A DNA stretch of 64,000 nt from Armillaria gallica (lineage: Eukaryota; Basidiomycota; Agaricomycetes; Agaricales; Physalacriaceae), in contig JBANDB010000007.1 in NCBI GenBank assembly GCA_037576215.1, positions 3,627,001 through 3,691,000 on the forward strand. Direction: 5' to 3'. Both the position numbers and the translations under genes were made by a program. Positions within the stretch are counted from its first letter, which is position 1; each line of letters begins with the position of its first letter. The notes below the pieces were generated by a model that was not told where the DNA came from, ran no database searches, and worked only from the letters and a program-made list of their open reading frames with translations. Below are positions 1 through 12,316 of the stretch, in pieces.

Positions 1-811
1 ATTGTTTCTTCCAGTAATCCGGACGATGTATCCTTTGAGCTCTTCAGGAATACTTCGACTTAGGTCATACTTTTGCATATAGTGCTTGATTTGTAAATGA
101 GCGGTCCAACCGCTGGGTATGATGAGTATCAGAGAGAAGTCGGTGGCTCATAAGGAGAGATGCGGACTGGATAAACCCGGGCTTCCGTCTTTGCTTTTGC
201 TTTCTCTTTCATTCCGAGTGATACGCTATTGCACCTGCCTATGTACGCGTTCTTGAAAATCTTGACAATTTCACGAACTCAAGCTTGCCGGTGCTCGTGC
301 TCCGTTTCATCGAGCTGGTCGAGTTTTTGCTGAAATCCTAAAGTTCACGCTCCTTTTAGAAAAATTGGATTCAGCTTTCCTTTCGCAGACTATACAATAA
401 TGGCCTACATAGGATAGTTTTCGTTACGGAGTCATTGGGACGAACCAATGTTTCAGTGCCGGGCTTCGTACAGCTTCCACGAACCCGTGTTTCTTCATGT
501 TGTCTGTTATTCAAGCGTCTCTCGCTTCCCAGTTTTCTCTTTTCTGCTCTTCATCGCCTAGGCAAGGTGTCCGCAAACGGTTTACATGCCGGAAGTGGAA
601 GCCTGCATACTCGATTTGAAGGGGAACTGGAATCCACTAGAGGAAGGAGAATCTGTAAGGTTACCTAGCGGATAAATGAACCGAACTAGAATTGACATTG
701 GAAAAACTCATGGTGCAAGGGTTTACGTTGAATTTGGCAGGAAGTGACCCCTCCAAGCAAAAACTCTCGCAACGCACACCCTCCCGTCCTTGGGAGGGCG
801 CGCGCTCCGAT

Positions 812-865
812 CTCTCTGGCTGGGAGTTGAACCCAGCCTTCGCAGCCAGATATGCCAGCAGAGAG
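812..865 (-). ncRNA. tRNA-like sequence 1 (truncated pseudo-tRNA)
   Basis: On the minus strand the segment begins CTCTCTG and ends CAGAGAG, which pair as a 7-bp acceptor-like stem. It contains an A-box-like TGGCATATCTGG and a T-arm with GGTTCAACTCC, close to the B-box consensus. At 54 nt it is too short for a tRNA and lacks a proper anticodon arm. The counterpart at 50468-50531 is 10 nt longer and has a perfect B box, so this copy carries a deletion. It may be a pseudo-tRNA or the head of a tRNA-derived SINE. Confidence 0.35.
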
Positions 866-1245
866 CTGGGTATATCCAGTGTCGCTGGTCCCATTTCGCC
901 GTAGCGACTCGTTTATGTAAATGGATCCGTGTCTGCGATATACATGCCGCCTCGGGAGTCTGTGGCGTATATCTCGAATCGATAGTCTAAAGCCACAGTC
1001 GTCTTTATTTGAAGAAGATGCCGCATATTGTTAGAAGACAGGAAATGCACGGAGGATATTTGCGTCACATGAGAAATCGACAGGCTACGACGGAAACGAA
1101 CCGCGAGGTTCAGAAAGAAGCACTGAGTACGAGGGCTTGCCCGAAATTACAGGTATAGTCATTCTTCCCAAAGACCAGATAATGCATGAAGCAAAAAGCT
1201 TCACAACATACGCCTTCCCGTATCGAGGACTGCGTGTATTGCGAT

Positions 1246-1314
1246 CTCTCCCGCGGGGAATTGAACCCAACGACGAGAAGCTCCAAGGCCGCTTCTCCGA
1301 TATACATCAGAGAG
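1246..1314 (-). ncRNA. tRNA-like sequence 2
   Basis: The minus strand gives a 69-nt segment with CTCTC/GAGAG ends, an A-box-like TGTATATCGG, a GAAGC/GCTTC anticodon-like stem and a T-arm with GGTTCAATTCC. The 9-nt loop does not give a clear anticodon. The flanking DNA repeats the pattern seen around sequences 1 and 3, about 430-510 bp apart, so this is one member of an array. Confidence 0.35.
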
Positions 1315-1755
1315 TTAATAGCCGTCCAACAATGGACTACATCACAGCCGAACTATGATGCATGTAAAGACCCCGTGGAAGAAGAGAGAGCGGGACGTGA
1401 ATTGAGGCTGGAACCACGAAGTTTGCGATTCAGAAGAGGATTGGAGTGATAGAAGAAGAATGGGGCTCGCTGAATGAAAATTGGGTGCAATGAGTTAACT
1501 GAACGCGAAGCGAAAAGATGAAACCTACTCATCCAGGGCTACACGTCAATACCTCTCGAGAGAAATAAACCTATGGGACTCGAGTCAATTCTGCCTGAGG
1601 CGAGAATTGATGTATTGACGACGAAGGGATACAACGAATAACTGGACTTGAAAATGGGACGTCGAGCTGGAAATTAGAACGAAAGAAAGGATCGCTCTGG
1701 ACAAAAACAAGCGCAACGCACGCCTTCCCTACGATGGGAGGGCGCGCGCTGCGAT

Positions 1756-1825
1756 CCCTCTTGCTGGGACTCTAACCCAGCAGCGTGATGCGAATGCCAC
1801 GCGTCGCCGATATGCCAATAGAGGG
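1756..1825 (-). ncRNA. tRNA-like sequence 3
   Basis: The minus strand gives a 70-nt segment with CCCTC/GAGGG acceptor-like ends, A-box-like TGGCATATCGG, a GCGTG/CACGC stem and a T-arm with a 5-bp CTGGG/CCCAG stem. The B box reads GGTTAGAGTCC, which is degenerate. The counterpart at 51403-51472 has the perfect GGTTCGACTCC. The length fits a tRNA, but the loops are irregular and no anticodon can be assigned with confidence. Confidence 0.35.
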
Positions 1826-4800
1826 CTGACAGGATGAAGCTTCGCTGGCATTAAGGTGTCGTCGTTTATGTAAACGGGTATCAGAGCAAACTGAGATGGA
1901 CGTTGTGCTCTAAGACCGAAGTGTGCAGTCGAGTCGATATGGAAGGGTAATGGTGAAGGAGAGCCGTCGAAAAGGTACCCCATAATGGTGCGAATTTCGA
2001 AAGCGAGAGTCCACTGATGTGAGGAGAATCTCCAGAGATCTTGGACTTCGTGATTTAGATTCGAACGAATGCCGTCGATGTCAACTTGATAGCTTTGCGC
2101 GGCCAACCGGACACGGGGACGGAAAGAGAGAGCGGGACGCGAAGTTGCGAAGCATATTCAGAAGACTCAGACGTGTACGAATGTCCGGCTTTGCATAGGA
2201 CTCGTCCATCGTCTGAGTAAGGGAACATGATGGGAAGGGAATATGGCGATATGTGGCGTTTGAGGCATGGTGGAGCTTCGAGGAAATCCGCGATACGGGC
2301 TGATTCCATGGGCCACTCTGGGCGTGCTCGAAAGTCCTGGAAGAACGAGTCCGATAGAGGTTGCGCCCTTCGTCCCAAATGATGATTGTACAGGTCTGCC
2401 AAGAAGGAGTAGGTGCCTGTTCCTCCGCTCCGTGGACATCAGTCAAAGCGGGTGGGTCCAACTGCGAGGTTTCCTTCAGCCCTGATTCCTCCTTCTCCAG
2501 ATCCTCCTCCCGCCCCTTGAAATACCATATGCGGAGGGGAGGTATGGGTGGATATCAATTGTGAGGAGATCATAATTGGCGGTAAGACCGAGGTTCGTTC
2601 GGGGAGGGGAGATATAGCCACACATGTACAGTCGCTGGTCCAGTATCGGTCGTCTCACAGACAACCGATACGAGAAGCCTAGTCGATGTGATAGGTGAGC
2701 GAGTTGCGTGGGTGCAGGGCGGAAAATCTGGGAGCATCGCAGGTTGACTCCACCAGATATCATCGAGGAGTTCATCTTCCATCGCAGGAAAAGCGGTTGT
2801 CTGCATACGCACGTTAATCAAACGGGATGAAAGGATCCTGACGGACGTACTGTAGAAAATTGGCTTTTCTGGGATGTCGTCCGGAGCTAGGGCTAATGAG
2901 TGTGCACGTCCGAGCCAGGAGTATTTGGGAGCGTTGAGATGACCGAGAAGTGGAAAACGCACAGAAGTCGATGTGCGGAAACCGGGGTATGGTCCGGAGT
3001 CCAAAAGTCTGAAATGTCGACCGTGGGAACAGCTTTTGCCACCCTCTCGCTCATCGACATCCTCTAAGCACATCACTGGCGCCATAAACCGACGACGGTT
3101 TCTTACGTTCTCTTCCTTCGGAAGTTAGTCCTCGTCGACATACACCTCCCTGCCGGCTCTCTCTGGAGTACAATTTCCACGGAGCCTTTGGAAGAGCAAC
3201 TCGGAGAGCGAGACTACCGCCTCCGGACAAGCGGTCGTTGTTGATGTTGGCACCAGCCACCATCTGGGAGTGCGGACTAGTTTTGAAAGACACGGCTGCC
3301 CAAGTCACTCTGAACCAGAGCGAGTACCAACCACCGAGCGACTCATGGCTCCGTCGCACATAGACGCGTCTTCGTGCGTTATCCATTCTCAAGCACTTAT
3401 ATGCTGTTGATACAATCTTTAGTACGCATCATCAGCTCGCCTATCTAGCACGCTCTTGCGCTGTCAGCACAGTTCTTATTGATGCTCGTCGCAACTCGGA
3501 CTCCAGACATTGCATCCGCGGACTCGACAAGCACTCTTCGGCTCTTGAGCTGCAATCCTTCACATAGACCAGGATGGCCACTGAAACCATGGCTCAGGAC
3601 GTCTGCAACCCGTATGAAAGAGCACCTTATTTATCGTGAGTGCGTCGTTGGTCTACTGACATATTTTCATTGACCCATTTCTAGGCGGTTTTTGCTCGTC
3701 TTATTATGGTTCCTCCTCCTGTTATCCTCCGTCTTCGTATCTATGATATCCGACGGTCCCCACCCGTATGCTTGATTCCGGATCTCCTCGTTTTCGGTGC
3801 GCAAGGAAGATTGGACTCCACAAAACTTAGGATTGCGGAAGGTGTGCTCTCTTTTATACACAGCATCTTCTCACTCTTTAAACCATGTCGTTCAGCATAC
3901 TTGGTTCATACGTGTCATGGATGCGTACTTCAAGAATCGACATTATCCGTCGGTACACCAGAAGGCGAATCCTGAATGTCCGAGACGACGACGATTCAGA
4001 CCAATGGATCTTCCTCGATGACCCGGATCACGGCGATGTCTGCATCACAGTCATTCATGTTCACTTTCGCATCTCGAAATCTTCCTAACACCGTGATATT
4101 ACTCCTCGTTGTTGGTTTTCGTCTCACCTCATGTGTTACGAGCTCGAGCCTTCTGTTGAGAGTGCTCTCGACCTTGTCTACTTATTGAGTAACGACACTT
4201 TCCCGTCCCTCATTACTTCGTGACCTGCCAGTCTGCTTCGGCATCTTCAAAGTCGTTATCATATGGAATTTTAGAGGGCTGCGCCAGCTTTGACTGATGA
4301 CGCCGTCGTTTTATCGCCAGACTTCAGACCCCATCCGAACTGTGATACTCAGGCCCGGATCGATATTTTCTTAGCACCCAAGGAGTGGGACATTGATTTT
4401 ACAAGGGACGGCGGTCGTAGTCCCACTCGAAAACTACGCGCGATGACTTGAGGAAGGAGATATGGCTCGCTATATCTTTGTGGACTATCGGGCGACGCGA
4501 CCGGTACACTCGCATCCATGTAAGGTAATTCGATGATTCTCGTGTGCAAAGAGCTTGCACGTCTTTTTGCTACCAGATATTTCGCATCTATATCATGTCG
4601 TTTTTGACGACACGTGTATGAATATGTTATCCTCAAAAGAAGAGATCTATCAGTCATCTGTCATGGTAGTTTGCTGAAGGTGTAAGGTTAGCGCTCAGAG
4701 CGACTCCCCGTTTGTATCAAAAGTATCGATGTACAGCGAATTTTTTCTTCTACACCGCTGGTGCATAGATCACGCTCGAAGACGTTACAAATACGGCCTG

Positions 4801-7202
4801 TCCTTCAGCGCTGCCATCACTCAAGAGATAATCGCTACATAGATTTCAAGTATAAATCTGCAAAAAATGGGCGTACTATGACTGATGCCTTTGTAATCTC
4901 GGACGTTAGGCCTCGAACCTACTGGACGGCAACATACTATCTCGCTGCGCATTTATACCACGAGAGCTTGCAATCGAATGATCGGTGGCGAGCAGGTTAG
5001 GACAAGGATGTACTGTATGATGCTAACTGCTTATAATGAAGCCTCGAGCGGGATAATCCTCTATCCAGTGACAAGGTCTCTCCGAAGGCAACCAGTTCGG
5101 ACGCCTAAAAGCCAAAAAGCATACAACATGCAGCCTCTTTCTCTGAAGGAGCGTACATTGCGATCCACTTGGTGATCCGCTACATAGACGCGTCCTCGGT
5201 ACGCCATCTGATCCTTAAGAAGGCACCTGCAGTGACATCTATCCTTCGCCAAGAGTTGCCGCGTTTTTGTAAACCCAGTTGCGGCGGCGCACCACAGAGA
5301 ATCGAATCAGAGATTCTATGATAGACGAGTGGCATAACGTCGTGTACAGAACACTTCAGCGGGTTGGATACAGAAGTATAGGCATACTGGAATTGAAAAT
5401 GAACAGTCGGACCTCTGAGTATCAGAAAACACGCACAGAAAGAAGTTGGTGGTTCACGGAGAGGCGAGTCTGCCACGCGGACCGGATAAACCCGGACTTC
5501 CTGACCTTGATCAACGTTGCTTATGCTTTCACTGGCATCCAATTTCTCAGCCTCCTATAGCGAGCCAGCACAATGAGCACCTGCTGTACTATCGCCACAA
5601 TGCATGAACGCCGTTCCACACTGTCCAAAGACCCGCAGAAGAAAATCCGACGCGTTCAAATTATTTTTCGAGCCAGGGTCACGTTCTTTCCGTTCTGTAT
5701 CGTACGAGGCTCGAGATGATCTCGTACGAACTCCATCATTTTGATGACTATACTGTGTTTTTGACGTGTTTGTAGCTGCCCCTGTAGAGACAACACCCTT
5801 ATCCCGCCATACCACCTGTCCTCATCGCTGCCCAGTCGTTGATGTATACTAACAGGAACCTGATGGTGACGCACCTACCTATGCGTTATTTGGAATCTTG
5901 GCAACTGGGGAAACCCAAGCTCATCGTTGCTTGCACTCCATTTCGGTAAGTACGTCGCTTGCCAGGTTCATGGTTGACGACTCCGAAAGAAGTTCACGAT
6001 CACAAACCTACATTCTGCTCTTCTTTGTCAGACCGGTGGCGGGATACAACTATCGGCTGCTAAGACTCTCTTCATCACAGGGTCGTTGACACTGGCAGTG
6101 CCATGCGTTGCTCGGCTTCCGCAAACCCGCGTTCCTTCGCAAGATGTCCGTGGAATGGGATAAAGTGACCCTCGTTGCCGAAGAATCTACTCCAATATTT
6201 GCTTCGACCGCGTCCAACTTTTCCTGTTACCTTGTTAATTAAAATAAAGGAGAAATTCTGCAGCTGCGCGGGAAAGTGATACGGCGAAGGTGAGTACAAT
6301 TCACTTCGACTGTGTTTGACACCTAACAAGACCTGACAATCATTCAAGATCCCGAAATACCTCAGTGCCATGTTCACAATATCTTTCTCTTCTCTTATGG
6401 GGTATGGGGTATGTATCGCTCTGACCTCAAAATACGCGAGATGGAACTGAGATCTCATTTTGCAGAGATGACCAACTTCTTCCAAGCACGGCGGCATAAA
6501 ACATCATAGCACCTTGTCCGTGTAGTAATCAAACATCCAACGTCTTCCTTTCTTGTAATTGTTCTGTTTACACCACGAAATCGAATCCCTTGATCGGCGT
6601 CTGTCTCATCTTGAGCGGTAACACGATATCAAGCTCTTTTGGTGGGTTATTCAGATCAGCAAGCTAGATGGCCGGCAGCTGTGGTGTGCTCAAGTTACTC
6701 ACAAAAAGTCAATAACAGTTGCCGGTTGTAGGGAAAACCGAACATGCTGAATGTGGGAGAGAATTCCCATCTTGTCGGCGATCCCCTGATAGCTACCTAT
6801 TGATTGGCGCTCGAAGCTATTGAAATTGGGTTTGGCCTTCGCGTAATACCTTCGAAGTTACCTTTGAAGTGCAGTGTATACTGCTCGCAGAAAAATGGAA
6901 TGACACTGCCCTTAACAGCAGAGCACCGGGGTAGTTGGCATCGAGTCATGGCTATGCGGTTTTCTTTTTCTCGGCAGTGCAATACAGCATCTTCTCATCA
7001 AAGTCGAAGCAATAATGCTGTACTAAGGCACGCATCTACAGTGTGGTGTATATATGTACAGCACCTTCTCTTCCACTACATCTCCATTGTTGAGCATTGG
7101 GATGGACAAACGGTGAGCCCTTTGATTACGGTTCTTGAATCACTTGTGCTCATGAAATGGTAGATATCGCTTTCGTCGGATCAAAGGTACGGTCATTTCT
7201 AC

Positions 7203-10200
7203 TTGCACATTCGTGGTCTATCCGCTAAGCGGTATTATAATCTAGCTATCGAAATACTCAACCTACCCCCAGAATGGGATAAACGGTCGTATTATCTCAA
7301 GATCTTTGCGGGAAATGTCTACGAAAAGACCAAGACGTACAAGGTGAAAAAGAAAGACCGCGGGACAACATCGACACCCAGATGGACACTTGATCTTGAT
7401 CTGTAAGGGTGTTAACATATCACTTGAGTCCTAGCTCATTGCATATCTAGGAGGGACGTCGGAGAATCTGAGACATTTGAAGTGGAAATATACTGCCGTC
7501 AGGACAAGGGAGAATATCGAAATCTTGGTTGTTCTGAGGCAATCATCCGAGATGTTCTGATTGGTGAAAACGACAGTAAGCACCTTCCATTCTTCGCCAT
7601 CAGTATCCAAAATTTATGTGCTAGCTATCATCATACCCATACGTGGCAAGCTTTCCTGTGCCAACGCCTCTTTAAAGATCTTCCGGGGCGACGTCACAGA
7701 CTATTCTCGGATCACCCAATCGGCAAGTGAGGACCAAGACATGTCGGCCGCACCCCAGGGCGGTCCATCGAATATTGCAGATCCCGAGCGTCAGGATACC
7801 TCAGACTTGTCGGGTCTGCAACCCAAGGAAACCTCTGCGATGCCGGTGGAAGATTATTATGCAGCTGCGGAGGAAGTCGTTGGGGAAACCGTCAAGCTTA
7901 ACTTTGAACGCTCAGAATGGATGTCCAGATTGATCGATGGTTTCGATATCGTGAAGAGTGTGATTGATGCATTCACGAGTGTGAGCACGTTCCTTGCGAT
8001 AAATTTCTAGGTTCTAACTGAGCATTGCCAGGCACACCCCGCTGCTTCAATAGCATGGGGTGTCATTTCCCCTTGCGTTAGTGTAAGTACTAGCCTTATC
8101 GGAAGCATGACAATCAGCTGACCACGCATTCTCGGATAGATCTTGAAGCAGCGGATAGAACGGGATAACACTGTACTCCGACTGTACGAAGCCATGATCA
8201 CGACCTACAAGGAGGCGAGCAACTACCGCCAGCTGTGGCAGGAGGAGCGGTTGCAACCGATCTATAAAGCGTTGTTCCAGACCACGTCCGATTGCGGGAT
8301 GTTCATCAAGAGATATACAAACAAAAACCGCATCAGTGTGTCCATCGTTCATTTCAAGACAGTGATATCTTACACCTATTTCAGAGCGCTTACTTTTACG
8401 GAACGTGACAGAGAATGCAGAAGAATTCATTCAAGAGTTTGGGAATTTGTGTAAGCAGTTGAAATCGGGTGTAGCAAAGGACACACTTGTCGCAACATTA
8501 GGTGTCAGAGCCAATGTTGATATACTTGGTACGTCCCTTCGCATCAATCAAAACCATGCTGTAAGCTCAATCTGAGTAGCTATGAGGGAATTACTTTGGC
8601 CACTAGGGCACAAGCAGGAGCTTGGTCCCAAATCGACGTGTATGCCCGGTACACGCAAGGAAACCATCAAGTACTTGTTGAAGTGGATTACGGACTGCGA
8701 CGACAGCGTCCTTTGGTGTAGTGGTCTGGCGGGGACGGGCAAAAGTTCACTTGTCGGCAGCCTCCATAACTGTCTCTGCTTGGATATGAGCCGCCGTAGT
8801 CGCCTTGCCGCTTTCATTCGTTATGACAGAACCTCGTACCGGGATTCGTCAGGACTCATCACGTCCATTGCCTACTCTTTGGGCATGTTCGATCATCGCA
8901 TAGGCAATGCCATCGCTGAAGCTTTGACTACATCTCCTGCTGCAGTCAAATTTCCAGCATCCGAATCACGTACCCAGTTCCGAATCCTCGTGCAGGAGCC
9001 ATTGGAGATGATTTCGGAATTACAAGATGAAGGGCCTTTGGTTGTCATCATTGACGGTCTTGATGAAAGCGATGTGTCAGAAGATTTGTTGAAAGTGCTT
9101 GCGGATGGATTTGGGCCTGAACTGCCATTCATGCGGCTCATCATCTCGAGTCGGCCCGAGGAAAAGATTGCTCGGGTTCTCAAGGACCACCCGCATCTCC
9201 ATCGCTATCCTTTAGATACCTCTTCAAATGAGGTTAAACAGGACATACAGTACTTCATCCGGCAAAGGTTTGCCAGTATCGACAACAAGAATGTCTGGGG
9301 CACATACAATAAGGACAATGTTATCACTTGGCTGGCTGAGCGGGCGAGCGGACTGTTCATATGGGCGGCCACAGTGTGCTTGTTCCTGTGCGATTTTCCC
9401 AGTCTTCAGAGGCTTGAGGCGTTACTCCAAACTACAATTCCAGCAGATGCAATGGAGGCTCTGACAATACTATATCGCACCGCACTGGAGACCATCGTAT
9501 CAGAAGTATATGGAAGGAAGGAAGATATCCGACGATGTATTCGTGCAGTATTAGGTGCCCTCATTGTTCGCAAGGGTAACATGATGGTGTCAATGCTTCC
9601 TGATCTTGTTCTGCAAGAAGGAGACCCTTCAGCACAGCTTGTCATTGACAAATTAGGAAGTGTGGTACAAGAGAGGTCTGGGTGCCTAGAGCTTATACAC
9701 AAGTCATTCGACGATTTTCTCCAAGATCATAGCAGATGCGGGGGCGGATGGTTTATAGATGTCGAGGAGCATGAAAGGGAGCTTGCTCGACGATGTGTGC
9801 TGTCCTTGACAATGTTTCTGGACAGTTGGACACCGATCAGTGCTCATTTCGAAGGGGCTCAGCTTCCACCTCTTGGCATCGTGCCGTGTAATGACGATCA
9901 TGATGGTGATACCAATGTCGATACTGACGGTTCCGACTCCTATTCAAGAGAGAAAGTGCTGAACCCATACCATGCTGTACCATCACACATTGGGGACTAC
10001 GCTGTGAAGGTTCTATTGTGGCATTCCGATGCCCTGCTTGAGCTTGGGATCGACACTTACCGTTCCTTATTTGAGCGTTACTTTTTGTTCTGGCTCGAAA
10101 TCCTTTATGCATTCTCAAACCGTGATGCATTCAGAAAGGGTCTCGTTCACAAAACACTACTCAAGGTAATTTCCTTGGTTAACGTAAGCCGTTCATGCTC

Positions 10201-11735
10201 TATATCCTGAATAAACACAGCCTTATTGTTACTTTTTTAGGCGGAAGTTACAGATCAACTTAGCCTTCGCACATATGTTTACCATGCCTTCATATTCTGG
10301 GACCGTTTCGATGCATGGTTAAGGGTTCCAGTCTACCGACACAACCCTGCACATGTGTACACCCATGCAATGTCCATCTCACCTTCTGCAAATATTATCT
10401 GCAGAGATTGGTGGCTAAGCAGTGGTGCTAATGCCCCATTTGATAAGGAGCGCCTGCTAGCTCTCACACCTAACAGCATATCTATTAATGAAAACGTCGA
10501 CAGGCACTCGATCGACCGTATATCTATTCTCGACGTATTCAATCCGAGCTCATATTCGAGGTCTTTGGGGGCGGAGAGTACCCAAACATGTTCCGTTCTG
10601 CAGGATCTGTCTGGTTCGATGTTGACACAGGGAAGATACTGGACCCATCACCTTTGTCGATACTTCCATACTTGCCCGATTTGCAACTACCCCCCTCCAA
10701 TGACGGCTTCGATTTCCACTTTTCATCTGATGCCAGTGGTCAGATCGTTACGCTCACTGTAGAAACTCATTGCGGAGACGGGCCTGAGTATTCCTTGGAT
10801 AGCACACAATATGAAACCATTGAAAGGCACAACAGTGACCCTCAAGATGCCATGCTATCTAAAGTTGACAATGACGACGATTGCGACCATAAAACTGACA
10901 ACAGTAACATGGAATCCACATTCATCTCGATCGCCAATGCTCAGACCTCTCGCTGCGACAATTATCTGTTACCTGCAACTGGAGGGTTGGATTGTCCCGT
11001 AGTTCAGTATGCGCATGGATTACTCGTCGCTGATAAGCGCTCAGGCTTGATGCTTAAAGTTGAACCAGGCACTACTGGTTGCAAGAAATGGATGACCCTG
11101 GATGGCGGGGCAAGTGAAGTCCATACATTCACCGTCATGGAAGATGGATCTAGGTTACTAGGATTGGCGGGAGCTGCAGGCAAGATATCGTTGCGAGAGT
11201 GGGAAACATCAACGGGTACTCTCTGCTGTGAACACATATATGGCAGGTCAGCCTTTTGTTATCCATGATAATGCTGACCACAAGGATCACAGATTGCCCT
11301 GATTTCAAGTATGAGCTGTATGACCTCTCTTCTTCAGATGGGGTTTTTTGCAAAATGTCGCCCGACCGCTCAAAGGTCGCCGTCTGCCAGTGTGTGGGGT
11401 CCTTACACCAGACATACATTTTGGGAATCACATCTGAATCGAGTGCGGATACCACGAATCTCAAGGACGTGAGAGGCTTGACATGGTTTCCTGATAGCAA
11501 GCGAATTGCCTACTTTCAAAGTTGGCAATGTGGACATGAACACTGTTGGAGATGTCGCGATCTTGTTGTTCAATGCCTTGCGAGCAGCCAGATTACTACG
11601 ATTCACCGTTGGTACGGAGCTTCTCCGGATAGTTTTACAGATCATGATGTCTTGGTCACTCCCGACGGGTCCAGGGTGATTACGCATGATGAATGGTATA
11701 AGTCATTCTGGACATGGGACGTTTCGGATTTATAG
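7203..11735 (+). CDS. NACHT-domain NLR-like NTPase with C2-like N-terminus and beta-propeller-like C-terminus
   Basis: This is a multi-exon STAND/NLR-like protein. Fungal members are thought to act as intracellular signalling or heterokaryon/immune-type receptors; the ligand is unknown. Predicted introns are 7403-7450, 7576-7624, 7981-8031, 8083-8139, 8336-8384, 8529-8579, 10184-10240 and 11247-11284. The first two exons (to about 7660) read as a C2-like beta domain. A helical linker follows, then the NACHT core in the exon 8580-10183: Walker A GLAGTGKSS (about 8726-8752) and Walker B LVVIIDGLDES (about 9037-9070), then SSRPEEK. The C-terminus has loose WD-type motifs (SPDRSKVAVC, TPDGSRVI followed by FWTWDVSDL). 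The start is uncertain: 7203 is the first in-frame Met, and an upstream exon near 7157 was considered. The reading frame changes once at about 10.50-10.58 kb, either an intron I could not place or a frameshift. It lies downstream of decayed DNA and is duplicated in part at 58.4-60.2 kb. Confidence 0.75.
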
Positions 11736-12316
11736 AGCATTAGTCTGTATTCAAGCAGGATACATTTTCACTCACGCTCCCTTGGCCACCCGATTCCAGA
11801 ATCATTCAGCACCAACCCTTTTCAAAATTGATATACGAACATTATGAAAGAAACAATACTACACGTGGTTCAAAAGTTCAACTGAACATTGTTCAGCATG
11901 GCAACGTTGAGCGCTTGCTGAAGCCGAAAGCTCACTGTGCTTGCAACCATCATTCCTTGGACAAAAGAAATGAAGGAGGTTTACTTCCAGTGAATATGCT
12001 GAATTTAGACGATGATGCATGTAATAATTCATCACGAGGTATACGAATAACAGCATAGCAAGGTCAGGCCAGGCCAGGCCAGGCCGGCCGCATAGCATGA
12101 ATACTTAGCCAAGAGGGCCGATGCGAGCACGGCAGATACGAGCCCGGAATTCATGCACAACTTCCCGAAGTAACACCCCTTGACATATTATGAAGCATAT
12201 ATTGCATCTGTATGTGGAAATATAATATTTCTGATATAAATAAAAATTCGTCCTTCTTTGATGTCTGGAAGGACGTGGCTGTCATTGTCGTCGTTGGCCG
12301 TTGGCGTCCTCATCTT
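11736..12316. other. Intergenic segment after the NLR
   Basis: I see no supportable gene. A short AGGCC-type tandem repeat (about four and a half units) lies near 12062-12090, and the last part is AT-rich. The right end of this interval is the CTCATCTT target site of the hAT-like element. Confidence 0.5.

Larger units (their letters stand above)
1..7202. repeat. Proximal segmental-duplication block, gene-poor decayed part
   Basis: This 7.2 kb matches, in the same order and orientation, about 49.3-58.06 kb. Landmarks are 1 with 49.3 kb, 435 with 50.09 kb, 3480 with 54.85 kb, 5440 with 56.06 kb and 7130 with 57.99 kb. The homology continues through the first half of the NLR gene to about 9000. 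I see many short overlapping open frames on both strands but none with a recognisable domain. The best gene-like signals are a GT/AG intron at about 3638-3684, followed by a hydrophobic stretch in one frame, and a 171-codon minus-strand frame at 2570-3085 that matches no family I know. These may be remnants of real genes. The block also contains an internal direct repeat (about 120-900 and about 5430-6200) and three tRNA-like segments. Confidence 0.75.

Noticed and set aside
1729..3392. Overlapping minus-strand frames of 60-171 codons
   Set aside because: They overlap in several frames, lack recognisable domains and are not preserved as open frames in the distal copy. They were kept only as a remark in the block entry.
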